Part shown: in pieces, positions 20,265-27,252 of the stretch
How the letters are laid out: each line of letters opens with the position of its first letter
How positions within the stretch are numbered: the first letter of the stretch is position 1
The notes under the pieces: generated by a model
Told to the model about the DNA's origin: nothing
Seen by the model: the letters and a program-made list of their open reading frames with translations, nothing else
Database searches by the model: none
Position numbers and translations under genes: made by a program
Origin: Bifidobacterium sp. ESL0800
GTDB lineage: Bacteria > Actinomycetota > Actinomycetes > Actinomycetales > Bifidobacteriaceae
Direction of reading: 5' to 3'
Assembly: GCF_029395355.1 (NCBI RefSeq)
Contig: NZ_CP113913.1
Coordinates: 1,116,001 to 1,180,000, forward strand
DNA: 64,000 nt

Positions 20265-21671
20265 TCATCCCCCTACCGCTACTGCCAGCGCAAGTGTCGG
20301 TTGAAGTCTGGATTCGGTGATTACCACGGAAACCCGCTTGACCGTCTGCGGCTCAAAACGCAGGATTCTTTGATAACCCACCGACCCCGCACTGACCGCC
20401 AGACGTCCGTCGAGGTAGACGTTCAACCGATCGATGCGCTGTCCCTGCCGAATCTGCTCACGCAAGACCACGGCTTCCACCCGACGCGGCACATCGAAAT
20501 CGATCTCGATTCCAGGCTTTCCATCATCCGCGGCAGGCGCCCAGAACGAGCCGTCATCAGCCGGCGAGAGCAATCGTTCGGCGAGCTCATCATCACCATT
20601 CGACGAAAAGCCGATATGGACGCCATCGGTAATGCAGCGTGATTTGAAATCCTGAATTCTTTGGCCGAGCCCCCGAAGCATGTCGACATCCGATTGAGCG
20701 AGGAGACCATGCTTGTTCGGCGGCACATTCAGCAACAGCGTCGAGTTTCCTCCGACGCTACGGCACCAGATCTCGAACATCTCGTCTGCCGAGCGGACCT
20801 GGCTGTCTTCAGCGGGATGGTGGAACCAACCGTGCCTGGAAGAAGTGTTGACCTCGGCGGGATACCATGCCAGAGGGCCGGTATAGCCCTGCAACGCCTT
20901 TCTGGAACCCAAATCATCGGTATCGGAGCTTACGACTCTGGAAAAACGCCCGTCATCGCTATGTTGCGATTTCGATGCCGTCAATTCCGCAGAACGCAAC
21001 GACTCCGGAACGACGCTCCATTCATTGGCTCTGGTATGCCCCGCCTCGTTGCCGCACCACCGTACATCAGGGCCACAGACGCTGATGACGGCTTCGGGTT
21101 GCAGGGCTCGGATCACGTGGTAGTAACGTTGCCAGTCATAGGTCTGCTTACGTCCATTCGCACCTTCGCCGCAGGCGCCGTCGAGCCATACCGAGAAGAT
21201 CGGCCCGTAATGGGTGAGCAGCTCGATGAGCTGGCCAACATAAAAATCGTCATATGCCTTGCCCTCACCGTAGGTGCGCTCGGTGCGATCCCAGGGGGAA
21301 AGATAGATGCCGAATTCCATGCCATGCCTGCGGGCCGAGTCACTGACCTCACGGACCAGATCACCTTTCCCGCCTTTCCATGGGCTGGAAGCGAGCGTAT
21401 GCTCAGTGTAGGCGGACGGCCACAAGCAGAAGCCGTCGTGATGCTTGCATGTCAAAATAACACCGGTCATTCCGGCCGATGCAAGCGCATCCATCCATTG
21501 ATCGACATCCAAGGCATCGGGATCGAAGAGTTCTGGGTCTTCGTTTCCCAGTCCCCATTCCCTGTCGGTCATGGTGTTCATGCCAAAATGGATGAATGCG
21601 TACATCTCCATGTGCTGCCAATGAAGCTGGCGATGCGACGGCCGGATATTGGCGAGGTAATCCTCGTTCAT
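20265..21671 (-). CDS. Alpha-L-fucosidase, GH29 (1,3/1,4-type likely)
   Basis: This GH29 enzyme of 468 residues has no signal peptide, so it acts in the cytoplasm on imported sugar. It has HFGMNTMTDREWG near residue 30, VILTCKHHDGFCLWPS, GIYLSPWDR, and IFSVWLDGACGEG with the predicted nucleophile Asp164. The C-terminal 100 residues form a beta-sandwich. The sequence looks like the subfamily that removes fucose from Lewis-type branched GlcNAc rather than the broad 1,2/1,3 type, but that is a weak inference. It sits 25 bp after the two-TM gene and 140 bp before lnpA, so it probably trims fucosylated LNB before phosphorolysis. Confidence 0.88.
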   Translation of the reverse strand: MNEDYLANIRPSHRQLHWQHMEMYAFIHFGMNTMTDREWGLGNEDPELFDPDALDVDQWMDALASAGMTGVILTCKHHDGFCLWPSAYTEHTLASSPWKGGKGDLVREVSDSARRHGMEFGIYLSPWDRTERTYGEGKAYDDFYVGQLIELLTHYGPIFSVWLDGACGEGANGRKQTYDWQRYYHVIRALQPEAVISVCGPDVRWCGNEAGHTRANEWSVVPESLRSAELTASKSQHSDDGRFSRVVSSDTDDLGSRKALQGYTGPLAWYPAEVNTSSRHGWFHHPAEDSQVRSADEMFEIWCRSVGGNSTLLLNVPPNKHGLLAQSDVDMLRGLGQRIQDFKSRCITDGVHIGFSSNGDDELAERLLSPADDGSFWAPAADDGKPGIEIDFDVPRRVEAVVLREQIRQGQRIDRLNVYLDGRLAVSAGSVGYQRILRFEPQTVKRVSVVITESRLQPTLALAVAVGG

Positions 21672-21696
21672 CTTGTATCAATTCACCTTTGGATAG

Positions 21697-21876
21697 CTAT
21701 CGCTGCGAATGGTTGTATAGCCAAAGCATGAAAACGACTCCGGCCAGACCAATGCATTCGATACCCAGATTCAACCACGACGTGGAACGCTGCCCGATGA
21801 TGGTGACGATGATGAAAGCCACAAAAACAAGCAACTTCAACGCGCCGAGCAAAAAACCATGCCACTTCTCGTTCAT
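21697..21876 (-). CDS. 59-residue protein with two membrane segments, coupled to the ABC permease
   Basis: This gene is short and easy to miss. ATG 21876 overlaps the TGA stop of gltC in ATGA, and GGGAGGA (inside the last codons of gltC) lies five bases upstream. The product starts MNEKWHGFLLGALKLLVFVA; residues about 8-26 and 36-53 are hydrophobic, and it ends LWLYNHSQR. Both termini are short and hydrophilic. Small proteins of this kind are seen next to carbohydrate ABC permeases in bifidobacteria, but I cannot name a characterised function. An accessory subunit or stabiliser of the transporter is a reasonable guess. GH29 starts 25 bp later. Confidence 0.85.
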   Translation of the reverse strand: MNEKWHGFLLGALKLLVFVAFIIVTIIGQRSTSWLNLGIECIGLAGVVFMLWLYNHSQR

Positions 21877-22805
21877 TTGATTCCTCCCATGTTAGAGGTC
21901 TCCAACAGCTTCTTCTGCACCAGTGCGTAGAAGATCAATACCGGTATCATCACAATGGCCATGCCGGCATAGAGACGCCCGTAATTGGTCGCCGCCTTCT
22001 GCGTCTGCATCAGGTTGAGCAGACCGACCTGCACGGTCTTGTTCTCACCGGTCATCAGGGTCATGGAGATGATGTAGTCGTTCCAGTAGCTCAGGAAGTT
22101 GAACAGCATCGACATCGAGATGGCGGGCCCGGCCATGGGGAAGAAGATACGCACCATGATAGTGAACTGCGAGGCACCATCAATCAGCGCCGCTTCCTCG
22201 TAGGTCGTGGGGATCGTGGCGAAGAAATCCTGCAGGAGGAACACCGTGAACGGCAACGACGTGGCCGCGTATACCACCGCGAGGATAAACGCGTTATTGA
22301 CGAAAAATCCGGAAGGCAGGAATTTCATGACGAATTTATCGGCACCCACAAGCATCAGGAAAATGGGCACCACGATGTAGTTCACATTGATGAACAGACC
22401 GGCCTGGATGCCAAGCTTGATGATTTTCTTGCCGGGGAAATCGAACCGTGCCAGAACGTAGGCGCATGGCAAGGCCACGACCAAAGCGATGACCATGGCC
22501 ACCAACGTAACCACTACCGAGGTCAGGAAGTACTTGCCCAGATGCGCGTCCTGAAACGCCTCGACATAATTCTGCCAGTGGAAGCCCTTGGGCCAGGTCC
22601 ACGGACTGCCGTAGAACTCGCTTTTGTCCTTGAACGAGGCGATGAACACCCAAACGACAGGGATGAGGATCATCAAAGCAGAGATGACCAGGACGAACTC
22701 ACCGACAATCCTGCCGACCGTCCACGCATGGGCGTCGCCGCGGTTCTTGGCTGGTTTCATGTGAAAACCATGGGAGGTTTTCGTTTCCATATTTGCGTTC
22801 TTCAT
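21873..22805 (-). CDS. gltC: Sugar ABC transporter permease (MalG type)
   Basis: This inner-membrane permease of 310 residues has about six helices and the cytoplasmic coupling motif EEAALIDGASQFTIMVRIFFPMAGP, which docks the ATPase. The start at 22805 follows AGGAGG. With gltB and gltA it forms the importer for lacto-N-biose-type sugars; no ATPase gene lies in the operon, so a shared MsiK-type ATPase encoded elsewhere is presumed, as is usual in actinobacteria. It is separated from gltB by 13 bp and overlaps the two-TM gene by four. Confidence 0.92.
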   Translation of the reverse strand: MKNANMETKTSHGFHMKPAKNRGDAHAWTVGRIVGEFVLVISALMILIPVVWVFIASFKDKSEFYGSPWTWPKGFHWQNYVEAFQDAHLGKYFLTSVVVTLVAMVIALVVALPCAYVLARFDFPGKKIIKLGIQAGLFINVNYIVVPIFLMLVGADKFVMKFLPSGFFVNNAFILAVVYAATSLPFTVFLLQDFFATIPTTYEEAALIDGASQFTIMVRIFFPMAGPAISMSMLFNFLSYWNDYIISMTLMTGENKTVQVGLLNLMQTQKAATNYGRLYAGMAIVMIPVLIFYALVQKKLLETSNMGGIK

Positions 22806-22818
22806 AGTGCTAAACCTC

Positions 22819-23775
22819 CTAGAACTGCAGAATCTCGCGCTTGGTGACCTGATTGACGATCAGGGAGAGCAGGAAGCTGAAGAGGAAGATGACCACGCCG
22901 ATGGCCATGCCATAGCCATAGGTGGAATTCGTGTACGCTTGCTGGTACATATAGCCGAGAATCGTCTGCGAAGCTCCATCAGGTCCGCCATTGGTCATCG
23001 CAGTGACCAGGACGAAGCTCAAATTCACCGAGCTGATGATGAAGAAGGTGAGAGTAGTACGGATATTCTGCCAGATAAGAGGAATGGTAATGGAAATCAG
23101 CTGCCGAATCTTACCGGCACCGTCGATTTCCGAGGCTTCGTACAGCTCCTGATCGACACCGGCCATCGAAGACATATACATCACCATGTAGTAGCCGAGC
23201 GACTGCCATAGCATCGCGAAAGCCACCGAATAGATGACGATCTTCTGGTCTCCCAACCAAACGCGTTTCAAAGCCCCAAGCCCGAGGAACCCCAACGTTC
23301 CATTCAACAGACCGTTCTTCTGATCATAGATGGCGGAGAAAATCGCCGCGATCACGACGGCGGAGAGCACGGACGGAATATACATGATGAATCGGAGGAA
23401 ACCAGCGCCGACTATTCGATCCTGCAGCAATACCGCTGCAAAGACAATCGCCAAAGGCAGGGTCACCGCCGTCACCAGCACCAACAACAAAACCGTGTTC
23501 TGGCAGGCATGGACGAAATTCATATCTCCGGCCAACGTCTTGAAGTTGCTCAAGCCCACGAAGGTCTTGTCGTCCGAGAATCCGCTCCATTTGAAGAACG
23601 ACATGCGGAAGACGTTGAAAGTGGGGATGACCATGAATATGACAAAAAGAATGACCGTGGGCAATGCACACAACAAGCCGAAAACGGAATGCTGATGTTC
23701 AAGCTCGGATTTTTTGCCCTTTCTTTTACGCGTGTGAACTGACAACTTTATCAGGTTCCTCTCCATAAAATCCAT
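22819..23775 (-). CDS. gltB: Sugar ABC transporter permease (MalF type)
   Basis: This permease of 318 residues has six predicted helices and an EAA loop, LYEASEIDGAGKIRQLISIT, typical of the CUT1 family. The N-terminal 30 residues are very basic (HTRKRKGKKSE). The start is uncertain: ATG 23775 and ATG 23766 both lack a strong ribosome binding site, which is consistent with reduced translation relative to gltA. It lies about 120 bp after gltA, beyond two perfect hairpins. Confidence 0.9.
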   Translation of the reverse strand: MDFMERNLIKLSVHTRKRKGKKSELEHQHSVFGLLCALPTVILFVIFMVIPTFNVFRMSFFKWSGFSDDKTFVGLSNFKTLAGDMNFVHACQNTVLLLVLVTAVTLPLAIVFAAVLLQDRIVGAGFLRFIMYIPSVLSAVVIAAIFSAIYDQKNGLLNGTLGFLGLGALKRVWLGDQKIVIYSVAFAMLWQSLGYYMVMYMSSMAGVDQELYEASEIDGAGKIRQLISITIPLIWQNIRTTLTFFIISSVNLSFVLVTAMTNGGPDGASQTILGYMYQQAYTNSTYGYGMAIGVVIFLFSFLLSLIVNQVTKREILQF

Positions 23776-23789
23776 ATGAAAACAACAAT

Positions 23790-23839
23790 GGTCTCCGTCG
23801 TACGACCATCGTACAGATGTCTGGGATACGACGGAGACC
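23790..23839 (-). terminator. Hairpin 2 in the gltA-gltB gap
   Basis: GGTCTCCGTCGTA (23790-23802) pairs perfectly with TACGACGGAGACC (23827-23839): 13 bp with a 24-base loop, read from gltA toward gltB. It is likely to stabilise the 3' end of the gltA message or partly terminate it. Confidence 0.6.
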
Positions 23840-23852
23840 GGGACTACCGGCG

Positions 23853-23888
23853 ATCAGGTATCTAACGTAAGCCGTTCAGATACCTGAT
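23853..23888 (-). terminator. Hairpin 1 in the gltA-gltB gap
   Basis: ATCAGGTATCT (23853-23863) pairs perfectly with AGATACCTGAT (23878-23888), starting 11 bases after the gltA stop. A hairpin directly after a solute-binding-protein gene commonly keeps that message more abundant than the permease messages. Confidence 0.6.
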
Positions 23889-23898
23889 TGCGCGAACC

Positions 23899-25242
23899 TC
23901 ACTTCGACGCAGCGGCGTTCAACGCGTTGCTGGTATCGTTCAAAGCCGTCTGCCACTGATCCAGGCTCTTATGGCCGGAGGCGACAGAATCGATTGCGGT
24001 GTAGAGATCGTCCTTGATGTTCTTGCCCTCGACCGAAGCGGTCGTGGAGAAGGAACCGGTGATGACCTTGACGCCGGGGATCTTGTAGCCGTCATAGAAG
24101 ACCTTCATGGAATCGTCGACCTTGTCGGACGCACCCTTGATGGGCTGGATGGCGCCGGTCTTGGCAAAGATCTTGGCAGCGGTGTCGGAATAGAAGAAGG
24201 CCATGAGCTTCTTGGCTTCTTCCTTGTTCTTGGCCTTGGAAGGAATCCACGTGGCTTCGACGGTCGTGTTAACGTAACGGGTGCCGTTGGCCTTGGGCGA
24301 AGGAACGGGAGCGAAGCCCCACTTGAATCCGTCGGTACGCGGCGCATCCTTCATCTCGTTGATGATCCAAGTGCCGTTGGGCATGAACAGCGACTTGCCG
24401 TCCAGTATGGACTGCTGGTTCTTGGTGAAGTCCTGGGTATTGGCATAGCCGACCGTATTCGGATTCAGATACTTGGTAACCAGCTTCTGCACCAACTGCA
24501 GCGATTCGGTCGCGTCCTTGGACTTCCAGACATCCTTCTTGTATGTCATGACGTCCTTGTAGAAGTCGTCACCGCCGATATCGGCGAGCAGGGCATTGAA
24601 GAACGAATCGAAATAACCGCTCGTCGGATAGGTGAACAGGGAAATACCCTTGGCCTTCGCCTCGTCGCCGAGCTTGAAGAACTCATCCCAGTTCGTCGGG
24701 ACGCTCCAGCCGTTCTGCTCCAGCAGGGTCTGGTTATAGACCAGTCCGGAAGGCGAATAATACATAGGCATCAGATACGTGTCTTTAGTGCCATAGGGAT
24801 TGGTATAGAGGCCGATGATGTTGGGGACGAGCTTGTCCTTCACCGTCTTCGACTCCCCAGGAACCTTCATGTCCAAGACATCGGTGACATTCTCGATCGC
24901 CTTGTCCTTGAGCATGGTCTCGACCAATCCGGACTCATTGCCCTGCCCCAGCTCAATAAGATCGGGATAATTGCCGGCCTTCATGCCCGGCGTGATCTGA
25001 TCGCCGAGTTTCTTTGAAGTGGTGACCTCGACCTTTACCTTCGGATTGACCTTTTCATAGGCCTTGGCCACTTCACGATACATCGCGGAGCCATAGCCGC
25101 CCTCGAAAGCGGCAAGCTTCAAAACGGTTTTCCCGCCCTCGGAGCCGGACCCGCTGGAACTACCGCAAGCCCCTACCGACAGCAGCATGGCCGCAGCTCC
25201 CGCAAGCGCAAGCACCTTTTTCGCCGTGTTAACGTTTCTCAC
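23899..25242 (-). CDS. gltA: Sugar ABC transporter solute-binding lipoprotein
   Basis: This lipoprotein of about 447 residues starts at GTG 25242, seven bases after AGGAGG. A signal peptide (KKVLALAGAAAMLLSVGAC) ends in the lipobox VGAC, so the mature protein is lipid-anchored outside the membrane. The rest is a CUT1 family-1 binding protein (ITPGMKAGNYPDLIELG, AWIPS-type C-lobe, and FFYSDTAAKIFAKTGAIQP). The B. longum counterpart in the same operon position (GltA) binds lacto-N-biose and galacto-N-biose. The adjacent fucosidase raises the possibility that this version accepts fucosylated LNB (inference). Longer in-frame starts up to 25329 would disrupt the signal peptide and are rejected. 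Confidence 0.93.
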   Translation of the reverse strand: MRNVNTAKKVLALAGAAAMLLSVGACGSSSGSGSEGGKTVLKLAAFEGGYGSAMYREVAKAYEKVNPKVKVEVTTSKKLGDQITPGMKAGNYPDLIELGQGNESGLVETMLKDKAIENVTDVLDMKVPGESKTVKDKLVPNIIGLYTNPYGTKDTYLMPMYYSPSGLVYNQTLLEQNGWSVPTNWDEFFKLGDEAKAKGISLFTYPTSGYFDSFFNALLADIGGDDFYKDVMTYKKDVWKSKDATESLQLVQKLVTKYLNPNTVGYANTQDFTKNQQSILDGKSLFMPNGTWIINEMKDAPRTDGFKWGFAPVPSPKANGTRYVNTTVEATWIPSKAKNKEEAKKLMAFFYSDTAAKIFAKTGAIQPIKGASDKVDDSMKVFYDGYKIPGVKVITGSFSTTASVEGKNIKDDLYTAIDSVASGHKSLDQWQTALNDTSNALNAAASK

Positions 25243-25357
25243 CTGAGTACCTCCTCGTAATCTAGGTAAAAGAGCGACCCAGACAGCCACTCTTCCCTCG
25301 TGCTTAACTCTATTTACTTCTTCGCACATCTATTAATGTACACTATGTTTCCCAAAA

Positions 25358-25386
25358 TAAAAAATCAGAAAGTTCCTGCGTGTCAA
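25358..25386 (-). promoter_or_regulatory. Predicted promoter of the gltA operon
   Basis: On the minus strand TTGACA (25386-25381) is followed at 17-18 bp by a T-rich hexamer (TTTTTA/TTTTAT, around 25363-25357). It lies about 110 bp upstream of the gltA start, in an AT-rich block. Confidence 0.5.
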
Positions 25387-25480
25387 CCGCATATCATTAA
25401 TCATCACACAAATAAAAACATGAAAAACAACGCTGTTTATTGGCAAATCAACGATGTATCGAATCTGCAATATATGCCTT

Positions 25481-25540
25481 TTCGTTTCAATGTTTTATAT
25501 TATTAAATAATAATGCAAAGAACATTGTCATTGAAACGAA
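25481..25540 (-). promoter_or_regulatory. 12-bp inverted repeat upstream of gltA, candidate operator
   Basis: TTCGTTTCAATG (25481-25492) is repeated inverted as CATTGAAACGAA (25529-25540), with a second CATTG at 25523. The spacer is AT-rich. It lies about 95 bp upstream of the predicted -35. A ROK or LacI-type regulator is the likely binder, but no evidence here names it. Confidence 0.45.
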
Positions 25541-25784
25541 GAACTCGGTACGCATAGAGCATATTCCAGATACATTATGAAACAGAGACAAAAGACGTTC
25601 CGACACAGGGACGGAATGCCGGCTTTTTGCAATATGCGACTGCCCTTCCACTGACTTTCGAATGGCCAAACCGATTTTCTCAATAATTACGCTCAAAGAA
25701 GGTACAAGTAATACTCGTCGCCCAGCCACGCTAATATTAGGTATTCCGGTGCAAACCGGGCTTGATATTTGATAATTCAAGATT

Positions 25785-26178
25785 GGGGATGATCGGTTTC
25801 GACGGTGACCTGTTCGTCGCAGGGAAGCGTGCCGAGAATGTGGAGTCCACTCGCGATGACCTCCACGAAACAACAAGTGCTAAATCTAATCGCACTGAGT
25901 TCGCACTCGCTGCCTGAGCCAAGCGCCAGGATTAACCAGTGAGCTGCTGCTCCGTCCACTCCTTCTCGTCTTCGGGAGGATGTTGGGCGTCATTAGAGGA
26001 CTTGCTTGAGCCATTGAACCACAGGGTGACTCAGGGACTTTAACTGTAGATATGCTCGCCATCCATTGTCCGCGACACGGATGGGGGCAGAAAAACCGCC
26101 AAAAGGCCAGCGGACTACGCACGTAGAAGACTGAGGGTTCGGTCATCGGACCGGGGTTCAATTCCCCGCATCTCCACG
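25785..26178 (+). ncRNA. ssrA: Transfer-messenger RNA (tmRNA)
   Basis: The 5' end GGGGATGATCGGTTTCGACG and the 3' end GGTTCAATTCCCCGCATCTCC are the standard tRNA-like halves of tmRNA. The 5' GGGGATG pairs with CATCTCC, with one G-U pair. The tag reading frame at 25879-25917 encodes AKSNRTEFALAA followed by TGA, the kind of tag known in Bifidobacterium. tmRNA with SmpB rescues stalled ribosomes; smpB is not in this window. The encoded terminus reads CTCCACGA instead of CTCCACCA, so the final CCA is probably added after transcription. It is followed by a strong terminator. Confidence 0.97.
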
Positions 26179-26183
26179 AGTTC

Positions 26184-26215
26184 AACGCCGCCAGGGTTCG
26201 CCTTGGCGGCGTTTT
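26184..26215 (+). terminator. Rho-independent terminator of ssrA
   Basis: AACGCCGCCA (26184-26193) pairs with TGGCGGCGTT (26204-26213), then the run TTTTT. It begins a few bases after the tmRNA. Confidence 0.9.
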
Positions 26216-26565
26216 TCGTTGCGGTTCCGGCGTTTTCAAGCCGTTTGCACGCTGACATCAACGAGGGCTTATCTTGGTTTAAAACCCTCTTTCCGGGATG
26301 GATGTGGGTCGTCTAGCGGGTCGTTCATACGTCGTTGCCTACGTCGCGTTGACGATATAACGTCATGGACATCGCTGCTTCCCGCCGCCAAATCTTCAAA
26401 AGGGTGTTCGGGTGGTAATTGGGGTGGTATTCCAACGAGCGGATACACAGCATTGTCGCCCCCTCCCCACGCCATTATTCAGACGACGAGTCAGCAACCA
26501 TCTTCAATAATTCTTAAACGCCAAAACTCATCACGATAGCCATCACTCGACTAGACTTGGTAACC
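26216..26565. other. Intergenic region without recognisable genes
   Basis: These 350 bp separate ssrA from dtd. Short frames here have no recognisable product. GAGGG/CCCTC arms around 26268-26294 form a weak hairpin. No copy of the tmRNA 3' end is repeated, so I see no sign of an integrated element at the tmRNA gene. Confidence 0.5.
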
Positions 26566-27051
26566 ATGAGAATCGTATTGCAGAAAGTCAGTAAAGCCGA
26601 TATCGATGTCGTCGACGAGGCGACCGGCGAGGTGGATTCTTCGTTCGAACCGCAGCATATCGGCGTGGGTTTTGTGCTGCTCGTCGGGGTCAGCGACGAG
26701 GACGGGCAGGAACAGGTCGACTGGCTCGCTCGCAAAATCAGCAAGTTGCGCGTGTTCGAAGACGAAAACGGCAAGATGAACCTTTCGCTTGGCCAGGTCG
26801 GCGGCGAGATCCTGTCGGTTTCGCAGTTCACGCTGTTCGGCGACGTACGCCATGGCAACCGGCCGAGCTTCATCACCGCCGGCAAACCGGAACACGCCAA
26901 GCGCGTCTGGCTTCAATTCAACGAGGCGCTACGGTCGGAGGGCATCACCGTAAAAGAAGGCCGATTCGGCTCGCATATGCGAGTGGCACTCACCAACGAC
27001 GGCCCGGTGACCATCCTCTTCGACACCGACGAACTGATGGCCAAGCACTAG
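26566..27051 (+). CDS. dtd: D-aminoacyl-tRNA deacylase
   Basis: This enzyme of about 161 residues hydrolyses D-amino acids from mischarged tRNA. Both family motifs are present: SVSQFTLFGD (SQFTL motif, catalytic region) and NDGPVTILFDT (GP motif, which enforces chirality). The N-terminus MRIVLQKVSKADIDV is typical. I choose ATG 26566; no strong ribosome binding site is visible. It is convergent with ftsQ, with tandem hairpins in the gap. Confidence 0.95.
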   Translation: MRIVLQKVSKADIDVVDEATGEVDSSFEPQHIGVGFVLLVGVSDEDGQEQVDWLARKISKLRVFEDENGKMNLSLGQVGGEILSVSQFTLFGDVRHGNRPSFITAGKPEHAKRVWLQFNEALRSEGITVKEGRFGSHMRVALTNDGPVTILFDTDELMAKH

Positions 27052-27080
27052 CTATTCACGCAGACTGCCTATGGGGTGCA

Positions 27081-27180
27081 GAGATAATCACAGAAATAGC
27101 CCGAAAAATGTGATTTTTACTGTATCTCGAATCAGAGTACAGAGATAATCACAAAAATAAGCAGGAAAACGTGATTTTCT
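27081..27180. repeat. Two hairpin units of 61-bp period between dtd and ftsQ (array B)
   Basis: GAGATAATCACA occurs at 27081 and 27142, and GTGATTTT at 27110 and 27171: both pairs are exactly 61 bp apart. Each unit forms a small stem (AATCAC with GTGATT) followed by T residues, so the pair may act as tandem terminators for dtd. A weaker AATCACA occurs at 27199. The region is between convergent genes. Confidence 0.65.
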
Positions 27181-27252
27181 CAGCATACGCAATTCGGCAA
27201 TCACAGGATGTCAGCCGTACTTCCCTCCGTAGCCCGAATCGAATACCGCGAG

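Noticed and set aside
26179..26565. Integrated element at the tmRNA 3' end
   Set aside because: tmRNA genes are common attachment sites, but there is no integrase gene and no duplicated 3' end within the window.
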